A DNA stretch of 64,000 nt, taken from assembly GCF_009759665.1 (NCBI RefSeq), contig NZ_WQNE01000002.1, forward strand, positions 186,001-250,000. The letters run 5' to 3'. The DNA is from Bradyrhizobium cajani (GTDB taxonomy: Bacteria; Pseudomonadota; Alphaproteobacteria; Rhizobiales; Xanthobacteraceae). Below, piece after piece: positions 27,099 to 35,579 of this stretch. The notes under the pieces are model-generated. The model saw only the letters and a program-made list of their open reading frames with translations. It did no database searches and was not told where the DNA came from. The position numbers and the translations under genes are program-made. How positions within the stretch are numbered: the stretch's first letter is position 1; each line of letters begins with the position of its first letter.

Positions 27099-28276
27099 GG
27101 ACGGCGATCCCTGGTGAGAAGTTCGAGTTCGCCGAGCTGCTGCTGCGCGCGCGCCAGCGTCGCGGTCGATGACGCGAGATCGAGACGCGCCGGCGTTGCC
27201 GGAGGCTTGTCGGCGGCAGCGGATCCGCCCGCGAATTGTTTTCGGACATCGAGCGCGAGCTGCACCGTTGCATTCAGAAGGGGAATGTCGCGCTCGGGCA
27301 GCTTCGACCGGTCGAGTGCCTTGAGCTCGGCGAGGCCGCCATCATACTCGTCGCCGAGCACCCGCGAGACGCCGCGGAAGAAATGGGCGCGCTCGCGGTC
27401 CGCCGAGGCGTCGGCGCTGAGGGTGAGCGCCCGCTCGCCGGCGAGCCGGGTCACGGCCAGCCGTCCACCCACCATCGCGGCGCGCGCGATCACGAGATAG
27501 AGCTTGAGGCGGCTCGCGCGATCGATCTGCTCCAGCAGGGTTGCGATCCGTGCGAAGCGACGTTCGTCGAGAGCGATGCTCGATTGCGTCAAGCCCGAGG
27601 AAAATCGCTGCCAGAAGTCGCCGGCATAGATCGAGTTGCGGTAATGGCGGATATAGGCGAGCGTCAGGAATTCGAACTTGTCGAATTCCTCCGCCTGCCC
27701 GACCAGCAGGATCTCGCGCCGCAGCGCCGCCTCCTCCACGAGCGTGCCCGGCAACAGCAGGCGCGCATCGTCGAGGCGCTCGATCGCCATCGATGTCTCG
27801 GAGCGCGCGAACAGCGCGCCCTGGACCAGCGCGACCTGCCCGCCCAGGCCCGACGGGAGCGTGCGCGGCTTGACATCCTTGAGCAGCTCGCGCGCCTCGT
27901 CCTGACGGCCCTCGACATAGGCGAGCGCACCGTTGAACAGGCGCTCGTCGACGTTCAGCTTGTCGCGCGGCAGCTTGCGAACGACCTGCGGCGCACCGCC
28001 ACTGAGCAGGTAGATGACGACGGCCTGGCCGTTCTGCGGATTGCTCCATACACCCGGATCGGCGGCGAGAAATTTCTCGCCGAGCTGCCGCGCCAGCGCG
28101 ATGTGGCTGCCATGCGCCGCGGTGTCACCATTGGCGATGCCGTCCTGCACGGCCTGCAACGACCGTACGAGCTCATAGGGCTGTTCCCCGGTCGGCGTCG
28201 CCGGCTCGGCAATCGCACTTGCCGCCGCGAACGGCAGCACCATCAGCAGCGCGGCGCGGAGGCGCAACCTGATCAA
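27095..28276 (-). CDS. motC: Periplasmic motor protein MotC
   Basis: 393 residues. Signal peptide (LRAALLMVLPFAAASAIA), then a mainly helical periplasmic protein with PYELVRSLQAVQDGIANGD, the LFNGALAYVEGRQDEA block and LTLAYIRHYRNSIYAGDFW, as in rhizobial MotC. MotC binds the periplasmic part of MotB and is needed for torque in rhizobia. The frame is open to 28453 over motB, but a TTG at 28276 with GGGAGAAG upstream overlaps the motB stop as TTGA and is chosen. Confidence 0.9.
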   Translation of the reverse strand: MIRLRLRAALLMVLPFAAASAIAEPATPTGEQPYELVRSLQAVQDGIANGDTAAHGSHIALARQLGEKFLAADPGVWSNPQNGQAVVIYLLSGGAPQVVRKLPRDKLNVDERLFNGALAYVEGRQDEARELLKDVKPRTLPSGLGGQVALVQGALFARSETSMAIERLDDARLLLPGTLVEEAALRREILLVGQAEEFDKFEFLTLAYIRHYRNSIYAGDFWQRFSSGLTQSSIALDERRFARIATLLEQIDRASRLKLYLVIARAAMVGGRLAVTRLAGERALTLSADASADRERAHFFRGVSRVLGDEYDGGLAELKALDRSKLPERDIPLLNATVQLALDVRKQFAGGSAAADKPPATPARLDLASSTATLARAQQQLGELELLTRDRRP

Positions 28277-29583
28277 GGACGCTTCTCCCGGATCAGGATC
28301 TCGATCCGGCGATTCTGTGCGGCCGCCGGATCGTTCGGAAGTTTCGGCCGCCGGTCGGCGTAACCTTCGACATGCTCGATCCGCTGCGCATCGACGCCGG
28401 AACGGACCAGCATGTAATAGGCCATCTGCGCCCGGGCGGTCGACAGCCGCCAATTGTCGTAGGTGTCAGACTTGTACGGCCGGTTGTCGGTGTGGCCGCG
28501 GACGATGATCATGCCGGGGCGCTTCGTCACCAGGGGCCCGATCTTGTCGATCACGCGAATGAGCTCGGGCCGCGGTTCGGCCGAGCCGACCGCGAACATG
28601 CCAAAGCTGGCATCGTCGGTGAGGCTGATCAGAAGGCCTTCCTCGACCTGGCGAACCTCGGCCACCGGTCCCGCGCCGGCCTTGACGTCCGCCAGCGCGT
28701 CCGCGATCGCGGACTGAAGCTGCTTGACGGTCGGCTGCTGCGTCTGCGCCGCCTCGCGCGGTTCGGAATCCTTCTTCGTATCGCCCGGGCGAGTCTGCGC
28801 GGCAGCATTGGCCTGGGCGCCCGGCTGCGCGCTGCTCTCGCGCGATGCCTGCGGGGGCGCAGGCCCCGGCGGCAGCAGGGGCGACATGCTTGCCGACGAT
28901 GCATCGGCGTTCTGAGCGAGGCTTCCGCCGGCATCATCCTGCCCGGCGCGGCGCGAAGACTCGGCCTGACCTGTGCCGGCCGGATTGTCGCGCGCGGACG
29001 CATTCGGCTTGGGCTCGCTGTCGATGATGCGATCCGCATCCTTGGATATCTGCGGCGCCAGCTTCCAATAGCCGGGATCGAAGGGATCGCGGTAGGCGTC
29101 GCCGCCCTTGAGGCCATCCTCTTCCGCGGAGGTCAGAGCGCCGGCGCGCCGCTGGCCAGTGGCCTGGTTCGCGCTGTTTGCGATCTCGGCGAGCGTTGCA
29201 TAGGGATCGCGGAACAACACCTTCTCTTCGTAATAAGGCGGCTTCTCCGCTGTCGGCGAATCGCCGCGACGTTCTTCGCTCGGCCCGGCGGGTTGGCGCT
29301 TGCCGTCCTGGCCATCAAACGTCGTCGGCTCCTTCTTGCTCAGATCCTTGAGGCCTTTCGGGGCTGGCGCGTTCTCCGCGAGCTTGATCGGGTTGAAATA
29401 GCTCGCAACGACCTGCTTCTGGTCCTGGTTGAGCGCATTGAGCAGCCACATGACCAGGAAGAACGCCATCATCGCGGTCATGAAGTCCGCATAGGCGATC
29501 TTCCAGACGCCGCCGTGATGCGCCTCCTCGGCGAAGGCGCTGCGCCGGCGGACGATCACGAGCTCGTGCTTGACCTCTTCCAT
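28273..29583 (-). CDS. motB: Flagellar stator protein MotB
   Basis: 436 residues. N-terminal membrane helix with the proton-binding aspartate Asp33 in IAYADFMTAMMAFFLVMWLL. A long low-complexity linker follows, enlarged compared with enterobacterial MotB. The C-terminal OmpA-like peptidoglycan-binding domain has RGHTDNRPYK and LSTARAQMAYYMLVRSGV. Forms the stator with MotA (45967-46863). The long linker fits rhizobial motors, where MotC binds MotB. It lies five bases after the fliH-like gene. Confidence 0.95.
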   Translation of the reverse strand: MEEVKHELVIVRRRSAFAEEAHHGGVWKIAYADFMTAMMAFFLVMWLLNALNQDQKQVVASYFNPIKLAENAPAPKGLKDLSKKEPTTFDGQDGKRQPAGPSEERRGDSPTAEKPPYYEEKVLFRDPYATLAEIANSANQATGQRRAGALTSAEEDGLKGGDAYRDPFDPGYWKLAPQISKDADRIIDSEPKPNASARDNPAGTGQAESSRRAGQDDAGGSLAQNADASSASMSPLLPPGPAPPQASRESSAQPGAQANAAAQTRPGDTKKDSEPREAAQTQQPTVKQLQSAIADALADVKAGAGPVAEVRQVEEGLLISLTDDASFGMFAVGSAEPRPELIRVIDKIGPLVTKRPGMIIVRGHTDNRPYKSDTYDNWRLSTARAQMAYYMLVRSGVDAQRIEHVEGYADRRPKLPNDPAAAQNRRIEILIREKRP

Positions 29584-29588
29584 GGCTG

Positions 29589-30290
29589 CTACCGGCGCGC
29601 TTCCTTCAGGCGTTCGCTCCAGGTCGCGATCTGCGTTTCGATCACGGTCTGGTCGGCAACGACGCGGACCTCGGGAGTCTCGGCGGCCTCGTACTCGATG
29701 CCCGTATGTCGGGCAGCTTCGAGCTGCGTCCTCACGAGGCCGAGCAGCTCGCTCGGGCCGGTGACCTTGAACACCGGCACCGGCGAATTGCCGGTCAGCG
29801 CCGCAATCTGCTCGACCAGCGATCCGATCGCCTTGTCGCGGACCGCGTCGGCAAGGAAAGGCAGCAAGATTCGCGCGACGGAGCTCGCGATGTTGGTCTC
29901 GATCTCACGGCAAGCCGCCTCGAAGCCGCTGACAATCGCAACCGCCTGCTGGTCGGACCATTTGGAACGCTCCTCGCCGAGCCGGATCGCACTGCGGACG
30001 CGCTCCTCGGCGACCCTGGCATCGCCTTCCGCAACACCGGCGGCATGCCCGCGACGATAGGCATCGTCGAGCAGATTGACCGGCGGAGCTTCCGGCTCGG
30101 GCACCGGCAACGGCGACTGAAGTTGCGGCTGCGCAGCTTGACGCTGCGGCTGGGCCTGAGGCTGCGGCTCGCGCCGGGCCTCCTTCGGCCTCGTCAGCAC
30201 GTCCTGGATCTTGGGCGGTGGAGGCGGTGGCGACTTGGCCCGGCCATTCGCGTCGAACTGCGTCAGGAGCTTTCCGATTGCCGCGTTCAT
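29589..30290 (-). CDS. fliH: FliH-like export stalk protein (putative)
   Basis: 233 residues. A Pro/Gln-rich N-terminus, then a helical region DDAYRRGHAAGVAEGDARVA with small-residue spacing as in FliH glycine repeats, and a C-terminal domain LLPFLADAVRDKAIGSLVEQ. FliH binds the FliI ATPase and anchors it to the base. Between fliF and motB, with a four-base overlap with fliF. Sequence is divergent; placement and pattern support the name. Confidence 0.72.
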   Translation of the reverse strand: MNAAIGKLLTQFDANGRAKSPPPPPPKIQDVLTRPKEARREPQPQAQPQRQAAQPQLQSPLPVPEPEAPPVNLLDDAYRRGHAAGVAEGDARVAEERVRSAIRLGEERSKWSDQQAVAIVSGFEAACREIETNIASSVARILLPFLADAVRDKAIGSLVEQIAALTGNSPVPVFKVTGPSELLGLVRTQLEAARHTGIEYEAAETPEVRVVADQTVIETQIATWSERLKEARR

Positions 30291-31912
30291 GCCGCCTCCT
30301 CGCGTCGCATCCAGTCTTTAAGGATCGCGGCCGCCTGCATCTGGTCGAGCCGGACGATCTGCTCGAGCCGTTTCTGCGGCGTTCGCTGCATCTTGCCTTC
30401 GAGGTCTTCAACGAGGTTGAGCTCGGCCTCGTCGCTGTCCGGCAGTGCAAGCGCGGCGGCAGCCTCGAGCTCGGCGACTTCCGCGGCTTCCACCTGCTCC
30501 TGCTGCGCGCGATGGGTCAGGATGCCGTTGACCGCAGGCCTGAGGCCGAACCAGACCAGCATCGAAGCGACGGCCAGGATCGTCACCGCGTTGATGACGC
30601 TGCCGAGCTGCTTGTTGATCATCTCGACGAAGCTGATCGGGGGAACCGGCGCCAGCTCGCGCGAGCCTTCGATGAAGTCGACGGCGGTTACCTGGATCTG
30701 GTCGCCGCGCGCCTTGTCCAGTCCGCCGGCCGTCGCAGCGAGCTGGCTGATCTCGGCGAGCTTGCTGTCGACGATGGCCTGGTTGCTCTTGTCGCCGAGA
30801 TCGGCGACGAGGCGCGCGCGGTTGACCAGGACGGCGATGAAGAGTTTCTTGACGGAATAGCCGTCGCTCACCGTCGTCGTGGTCTTGGACGACACCTCGA
30901 AATTGGTGACGTCCTCGCGGCGGGTCTTGTCCTCGCTGGAGTTCTTGCCGCCGCCGGCATTGACCTGCTGATCGGGAAGGTTCTGCTGCACCGTGGTCGG
31001 CGTCGAGCGGTCCGCGTTCTGCGAGGACTCCTTTTCGCGCACGTTCCGCACCGACCGCTCGGCCCGGTTCTCCGGATCGTAGACGGTCTCGTTGATCTGC
31101 CGCTTGTCGGTGGAGAGCTGCGGGGCGACGCTCACCTCGAAATTGTCGAGGCCCAGATACGGCGTCAGCGCCTTGCGGATGTTCTCCTGCACCATCCCGC
31201 CGACCGTCTTCTGGAGGCTCGCCATCTTGGTCGGGGCGGCGCTGGCCTCGTCCTCTTCGGCGAGCAGCATCGAGCCGTCGGCATCCAGCACCGTCACCTT
31301 GTCGCGGCTCATGCCGGGGATGGCGGCCGCGACGAGATGGCGGATCGACTGCGCCGTGCGGGCCTCGATGGCGCCGTCGGTGCGCAGCACGACCGAGGCC
31401 GAAGGCGGCTGCTGCGTTGCGCGGAACGAGCCACGCACCGGCAGCACGATATGCACCCGCGCCGCCTTCACGCCTTTCATCAACTGGACCGTACGCGCGA
31501 TCTCGCCTTCCAGCGCTCGCAGCTTGGTGACCTCCTGCATGAACGAGGTCAGTCCGAGCGAGCCGATCTTGTCGAACAGCTCGTAGCCGGAATTGGCGCT
31601 GGTCGGCAGCCCCTTCTCGGCGAGCAGCATCCGCGCCTGCATGGTCTGGCTCGGGCGTACCGAGACGGCATCACCGGCTGTATTGACGTCGAACGTGATG
31701 TTCTGCTCGCGCAATGCCGCACCCATGCGCGTCACGTCTTCGCGGGTCAGGCCGGTATAGAGCGTCTCGAACTCGGGCCGGCTCAGATAATAGGCGCCAC
31801 CGACGACAGTGACGAGAACGGCAAAGCCGATCAATCCCAAGGCCATCAGACGTCGCGGCCCAAGTTCCAGCAGATTGTTGAGCAGCTGCTGTAGCTGCGC
31901 GCGGCTGAGCAT
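30287..31912 (-). CDS. fliF: MS-ring protein FliF
   Basis: 541 residues. Two membrane helices (about 25-45 and 430-455) enclose the ring-building domains, with YYLSRPEFETLYTGL, LAEKGLPTSANSGYELFDK and GVKAARVHIVLPVRGSF. The C-terminal cytoplasmic tail binds FliG and ends near MQRTPQKRLEQIVRLDQMQA. The ATG at 31912 has GAGGTCAC upstream; an ATG at 31945 is also in frame. First gene of the operon to the lytic transglycosylase, with the cluster element 51 bases upstream. Confidence 0.96.
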   Translation of the reverse strand: MLSRAQLQQLLNNLLELGPRRLMALGLIGFAVLVTVVGGAYYLSRPEFETLYTGLTREDVTRMGAALREQNITFDVNTAGDAVSVRPSQTMQARMLLAEKGLPTSANSGYELFDKIGSLGLTSFMQEVTKLRALEGEIARTVQLMKGVKAARVHIVLPVRGSFRATQQPPSASVVLRTDGAIEARTAQSIRHLVAAAIPGMSRDKVTVLDADGSMLLAEEDEASAAPTKMASLQKTVGGMVQENIRKALTPYLGLDNFEVSVAPQLSTDKRQINETVYDPENRAERSVRNVREKESSQNADRSTPTTVQQNLPDQQVNAGGGKNSSEDKTRREDVTNFEVSSKTTTTVSDGYSVKKLFIAVLVNRARLVADLGDKSNQAIVDSKLAEISQLAATAGGLDKARGDQIQVTAVDFIEGSRELAPVPPISFVEMINKQLGSVINAVTILAVASMLVWFGLRPAVNGILTHRAQQEQVEAAEVAELEAAAALALPDSDEAELNLVEDLEGKMQRTPQKRLEQIVRLDQMQAAAILKDWMRREEAA

Positions 31913-31962
31913 GTGACCTCGTACCAATGCGAACGTATGGGACACTCCGCTGCGAACCTTGT

Positions 31963-31978
31963 CTGAAGGTTGCGCGAG
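31963..31978 (-). promoter_or_regulatory. Cluster element upstream of fliF
   Basis: Minus-strand CTCGCGCAACCTTCAG, 51 bases before the fliF start. It differs from the consensus mainly by C for G in CAAGC. The rest of the gap to the first flagellin gene (31979-32169) shows no gene. Confidence 0.5.
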
Positions 31979-32169
31979 GACATGAATGTGTCGGTTCGCG
32001 AGCGAGACGTTGCAATTTTACAAGAATCTCGGGCGACGCAATCGGTTCGGCAGCAACAGGGAGGGCGCGTGGGCGCATGGCAGCGCGATTGGCTGCGGCG
32101 TGCTGAATGATGTGTGGCGTCAAGTTACGGGCACGTCATGTGCCGTCACATCCGCCGTTCACGGCGGGG

Positions 32170-32193
32170 ACCGTGCTCCCGAGGGAGCACGGT
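32170..32193 (-). terminator. Hairpin after flagellin gene 1
   Basis: Perfect 11-bp stem ACCGTGCTCCC / GGGAGCACGGT with a two-base centre, 19 bases past the flagellin stop. No clear T run follows, so it may stabilise the mRNA end as well as terminate. Confidence 0.55.
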
Positions 32194-32211
32194 CATTTCA
32201 AGGGCCGAAGC

Positions 32212-33120
32212 TTACTTGAACAGCGAGAGGATGCTCTGGCTGTTCTGGTTGGCGATCGAAAGCGCCTGAACGCCGAGCTGCTGCTGGGTCTGGAGCGCCT
32301 GCAGGCGGGTGGACTCCGCGTTCATGTCGGCGTCGACGAGTTGGCCGACACCACGATCCACCGAGTCCATCAGGGTCTTGACGAATTCCGTGTTGGTCGA
32401 GAGGCGGTTCTTGACGGCGCCGAGATCGGCGGCGGCCGAGGCCACCGAGTTGATCGCGGTCGTGAGCTGCGCGATGTAGCCATCGAGCGTGGTCATGTCG
32501 GCCGTCGAGTCGGTCAGCGCGGAGATGTTGATCGTGTCGATCGACGCAGCGCCGTTCACCTTGTCCAGGATGCCGGTCTGGGTCGCGGTATAGAGCGAGT
32601 AGTTGGCGATCGTCAGCGTGATCGAGCCGATCGTCGGCGTGCCGCCGACGCGCGAGAACGACGACACCAGGTTGAAGGTCGCCGGCGTGGTCGCGGTCGC
32701 GCTCAGCCAGTTCACGCCGTTGAAGGTCGCCGCGTTGGCGGTGCCCTTCATCTGCTGCTGGATCTGGGTGATGTCGGCCTGGATCTTGGCCCGATCGATA
32801 CCGGCGGTCTTGGCTTCGACCAGCAGCGCCTGGAGCTTGGTCAGGCCGCCGGTCGTGTCGCCGACAACCGCGGTCAGAGCGGTGTATTCGGTGTCGACGG
32901 TCGCAGCCGACAGACCGAGCGAGTCGGAGACGGCGGAGAGCGCGGCGTTGTCGGCGCGCATCGAGGTCGCGATCGACCAGTAGGCGGCGTTGTCCGACGC
33001 GGTGGACACGCGCTGGCCGGTCGAGATCCGGTTCTGCGTCGTCGCGAGCTGCGAGCTGACGTTCCGGAGGGTCTGCAGCGCGGTCATTGCAGACGAGTTG
33101 GTGAGCAGACTAGAACTCAT
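32212..33120 (-). CDS. lafA: Lateral flagellin, copy 1
   Basis: 302 residues (about 31 kDa), the size of Bradyrhizobium lateral flagellins; polar flagellins there are much larger. Conserved N-terminal coil (LLTNSSAMTALQTLRNVSSQ, NRISTGQRVSTASDNAAYWS) and C-terminal coil (LQALQTQQQLGVQALSIANQ, ending ILSLFK) enclose a short outer domain. The ATG at 33120 has AAGGGG upstream. Own terminator, own leader stem-loop and own upstream element, so a single-gene unit. It differs from copy 2 at only about eight of 302 residues. Confidence 0.95.
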   Translation of the reverse strand: MSSSLLTNSSAMTALQTLRNVSSQLATTQNRISTGQRVSTASDNAAYWSIATSMRADNAALSAVSDSLGLSAATVDTEYTALTAVVGDTTGGLTKLQALLVEAKTAGIDRAKIQADITQIQQQMKGTANAATFNGVNWLSATATTPATFNLVSSFSRVGGTPTIGSITLTIANYSLYTATQTGILDKVNGAASIDTINISALTDSTADMTTLDGYIAQLTTAINSVASAAADLGAVKNRLSTNTEFVKTLMDSVDRGVGQLVDADMNAESTRLQALQTQQQLGVQALSIANQNSQSILSLFK

Positions 33121-33155
33121 GTTTGGCGCCCCTTTTGAAACCACTTGAAGTTTTC

Positions 33156-33206
33156 GGGACATACCGGGCTTGCACCGGTACGACAGGGCGGCATCATGCC
33201 TTTGGG
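33156..33206 (-). ncRNA. Flagellin leader stem-loop, copy 1 (flg-Rhizobiales-like)
   Basis: Within the mRNA leader, 35 bases before the start codon. The 51-base block is repeated before all three flagellin genes. On the transcript it forms GGCATGATGCC and a hairpin TACCGG-TGCAAGC-CCGGTA. Rhizobiales flagellar mRNAs are known to carry a conserved leader RNA (flg-Rhizobiales motif); identity with it is inferred. A target for FlbT is plausible. Confidence 0.65.
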
Positions 33207-33245
33207 CAGCGACAAAGCGCGCTCAACCTGACGTAACGGCGGCAA

Positions 33246-33267
33246 TAGCAGGCGAAGTTTGCGCGAA
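33246..33267 (-). promoter_or_regulatory. Cluster element upstream of flagellin 1
   Basis: Minus-strand TTCGCGCAAACTTCGCCTGC followed by TA, 126 bases before the start codon and 40 bases before the leader block. CACAGAGCCACAAGC immediately precedes it (33268-33282) and is repeated before copy 2. Confidence 0.6.
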
Positions 33268-33316
33268 GCTTGTGGCTCTGTGACCGGCGCGCGGCCTGCG
33301 CACGCCAAAATGAAAA

Positions 33317-33344
33317 GGGCCGCGCTTCGTGAGAAGCGCGGCCC
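33317..33344 (-). terminator. Intrinsic terminator of flagellin gene 2
   Basis: 12-bp perfect stem GGGCCGCGCTTC / GAAGCGCGGCCC with a four-base loop, followed on the minus strand by TTTTCATTTT. It lies 19 bases past the stop codon. Confidence 0.9.
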
Positions 33345-33362
33345 CTTAAGTAGTTCAAGGGC

Positions 33363-34271
33363 TTAGCGGAACAGCGACAGGATGCTCTGGCTGTTCTGGT
33401 TGGCGATCGAAAGCGCCTGAACGCCGAGCTGCTGCTGGGTCTGGAGCGCCTGCAGGCGGGTGGACTCCGCGTTCATGTCGGCGTCGACGAGTTGGCCGAC
33501 ACCACGATCCACCGAGTCCATCAGGGTCTTGACGAATTCCGTGTTGGTCGAGATGCGGTTCTTGACGGCGCCGAGATCGGCGGCGGCCGAGGCCACCGAG
33601 TTGATCGCGGTCGTGACCTGCGCGATGTAGCCATCGAGCGTGGTCATGTCGGCCGTCGAGTCGGTCAGCGCGGAGATGCTGATCGTGTCGATCGACGCAG
33701 CGCCGTTCACCTTGTCCAGGATGCCGGTCTGGGTCGCGGTATAGAGCGAGTAGTTGGCGATCGTCAGCGTGATGGACCCGATCGTCGGCGTGCCGCCGAC
33801 GCGCGAGAACGACGACACCAGGTTGAAGGTCGCCGGCGTGGTCGCGGTCGCGCTCAGCCAGTTCACGCCGTTGAAGGTCGCCGCGTTGGCGGTGCCCTTC
33901 ATCTGCTGCTGGATCTGGGTAATGTCGGCCTGGATCTTGGTGCGGTCGATACCGGCGGTCTTGGCTTCGACCAGCAGCGCCTGGAGCTTGGTCAGGCCGC
34001 CGGTGCTATCACCGACAACCGCGGTCAGAGCGGTGTATTCGGTGTCGACGGTCGCCGCCGACAGACCGAGCGAGTCGGAGACGGCGGAGAGCGCGGCGTT
34101 GTCGGCGCGCATCGAGGTCGCGATCGACCAGTAGGCGGCATTGTCCGACGCGGTCGACACGCGCTGGCCGGTCGAGATCCGGTTCTGCGTCGTGGCGAGC
34201 TGCGTGCTGACGTTGCGGAGGGTCTGCAGCGCGGTCATTGCAGACGAGTTGGTGAGCAGACTAGAACCCAT
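33363..34271 (-). CDS. lafA: Lateral flagellin, copy 2
   Basis: 302 residues, nearly identical to copy 1; visible differences are Gly2, Thr for Ser in the NVSTQLA stretch, Ser in VVGDSTG, Thr in IDRTKI, Ser in DTISIS, Val in YIAQVTT, Ile in KNRIST and a final Arg. The high identity extends to the DNA, which suggests recent duplication or gene conversion. ATG at 34271 with AAAGGGAC upstream. Own leader, upstream element and strong terminator. Confidence 0.95.
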   Translation of the reverse strand: MGSSLLTNSSAMTALQTLRNVSTQLATTQNRISTGQRVSTASDNAAYWSIATSMRADNAALSAVSDSLGLSAATVDTEYTALTAVVGDSTGGLTKLQALLVEAKTAGIDRTKIQADITQIQQQMKGTANAATFNGVNWLSATATTPATFNLVSSFSRVGGTPTIGSITLTIANYSLYTATQTGILDKVNGAASIDTISISALTDSTADMTTLDGYIAQVTTAINSVASAAADLGAVKNRISTNTEFVKTLMDSVDRGVGQLVDADMNAESTRLQALQTQQQLGVQALSIANQNSQSILSLFR

Positions 34272-34303
34272 TTTGATGTCCCTTTGAAGATTGATTGAAT
34301 TTG

Positions 34304-34354
34304 GGGACATACCGGACTTGCACCGGTACGACAGGGCGGCGTCATGCCTTTGGG
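34304..34354 (-). ncRNA. Flagellin leader stem-loop, copy 2
   Basis: Same 51-base block, 33 bases before the start codon. The stem TACCGG/CCGGTA is unchanged while the loop reads TGCAAGT instead of TGCAAGC; the small GGCAT hairpin has one change (GGCATGACGCC). Confidence 0.65.
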
Positions 34355-34400
34355 CCCCCGGAAATGCGGGTTAAGGCCCAACCTGTCGTAGCGGCAAGGT

Positions 34401-34422
34401 TAGCGCGCGAAGCTTGTGCGAG
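34401..34422 (-). promoter_or_regulatory. Cluster element upstream of flagellin 2
   Basis: Minus-strand CTCGCACAAGCTTCGCGCGC followed by TA, 130 bases before the start codon. CACAGAGCCACAAGC precedes it at 34423-34437, as at copy 1. Confidence 0.6.
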
Positions 34423-34497
34423 GCTTGTGGCTCTGTGGCTTGAGCGCAACAGCGCAGTTGAACTTACGGCGTGCGCGCGGCGTTACGCCAAACGAAA

Positions 34498-34525
34498 GGG
34501 CCGCGCTTCGCGAGAAGCGCGGCCC
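34498..34525 (-). terminator. Intrinsic terminator of flagellin gene 3
   Basis: 12-bp stem GGGCCGCGCTTC / GAAGCGCGGCCC, the same as after copy 2 but with loop TCGC-type centre, followed on the minus strand by TTTCGTTT. 20 bases past the stop codon. Confidence 0.88.
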
Positions 34526-34545
34526 TCCTCAGATCGTATCGAGGC

Positions 34546-35451
34546 TTAGCGGAACAGCGACAGGATGCTCTGGCTGCTGTTGTTGGCGATCGAGAGCGCC
34601 TGCACGCCGAGCTGCTGCTGGACCTGGAGAGCCGCCAGGCGGGTGGACTCCTGGTTCATGTCGGCGTCGACGAGCTGGCCGATACCGCGATCAACCGAGT
34701 CCATCAGCGACTTCACGAAGTCCGTGTTGGTCGAGATACGGTTCTTGACGGCGCCGAGGTCGGCGGCGGCCGCGGCGACCGAGTTGATCGCGGCCGTGAC
34801 CTGCGAGATGTAGCCATCGAGCGTGGTCTGGTCGGCAGCCGAGTCGGTCAGCGCGGAGATGCTGATCGTGTCGACCGACGCAGCGCCGCTCACCTTGTCC
34901 AGGATACCGCCCTGGGTTGCCGTGTAGAGCGAGTAGTTGGCAACGGTCAGGCTGATCGAGCCGGTGGTCGGCGTGCCGCCGACGCGAGAGAACGACGAAA
35001 CGAGGTTCACGGTCGCGGGCGTGGCCGCAGTGGTGCTCAGCCAGTTCACGCCGTTGAAGGTCGCCGCACCGGCGGTCGCCTTCATCTGCTGCTGGATCTG
35101 GGTAATGTCCGCCTGGATCTTGGTGCGGTCGATACCGGCCGTCTTCGCCTGGACGAGCAGGGACTGGAGCTTGGTCAGGCCGGAGCCGCTATCGCCGACA
35201 ACCGTGGTCAGAGCGGTGTATTCGGTGTCGACGGTCGCGGCCGACAGACCGAGCGAGTCGGAGACCGCGGAGAGCGCGGCGTTGTCGGCGCGCATCGACG
35301 TCGCGATCGACCAGTAGGCGGCGTTGTCGGAAGCGGTGGACACGCGCTGGCCGGTCGAGATCCGGTTCTGCGTGGTGGAAAGCTGCGAGCTCACAGACCG
35401 CAGGGTCTGGAGTGCGGTCATGGCGGTCGAGTTCGTAAGCAGGCTTGACAT
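34546..35451 (-). CDS. lafA: Lateral flagellin, copy 3
   Basis: 301 residues, same family but clearly diverged from copies 1 and 2. It has STAMTALQTLRSVSSQLSTT at the front, a middle domain with GSGLTKLQSLLVQAKTAGID, and MNQESTRLAALQVQQQLGVQ near the end, finishing ILSLFR. ATG at 35451 with AAAGGGAC upstream. It is closest to fliP and has the same kind of leader and upstream element, plus extra TAACCAT-type repeats further up. Confidence 0.95.
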   Translation of the reverse strand: MSSLLTNSTAMTALQTLRSVSSQLSTTQNRISTGQRVSTASDNAAYWSIATSMRADNAALSAVSDSLGLSAATVDTEYTALTTVVGDSGSGLTKLQSLLVQAKTAGIDRTKIQADITQIQQQMKATAGAATFNGVNWLSTTAATPATVNLVSSFSRVGGTPTTGSISLTVANYSLYTATQGGILDKVSGAASVDTISISALTDSAADQTTLDGYISQVTAAINSVAAAAADLGAVKNRISTNTDFVKSLMDSVDRGIGQLVDADMNQESTRLAALQVQQQLGVQALSIANNSSQSILSLFR

Positions 35452-35490
35452 TGCGAATGTCCCTTTATGTACGCGTTACATTTTCACGAG

Positions 35491-35540
35491 GGGACATACC
35501 GGGCTTTCACCGGTACGGAGGGGCGGCATCATGCCTTTGG
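35491..35540 (-). ncRNA. Flagellin leader stem-loop, copy 3
   Basis: 50-base version of the leader block, 40 bases before the start codon. The stem TACCGG/CCGGTA is conserved with loop TGAAAGC; the single-stranded part between the two hairpins differs (CCTCCG in place of CTGTCG). Confidence 0.63.
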
Positions 35541-35579
35541 ACTGATGTGGGTGGGGTCCAACCCGCCGTGCCGCATTGC

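Noticed and set aside
33191..33206. Upstream ATGs in the flagellin leader as a small regulatory reading frame
   Set aside because: The ATGs lie in the conserved GGCATGATGCC hairpin, frames differ among copies and no ribosome site is seen.
32212..35451. Repeated 1-kb blocks as a mobile element or tandem repeat array
   Set aside because: The repetition is three flagellin genes with their leaders and terminators; no transposase or terminal repeats.
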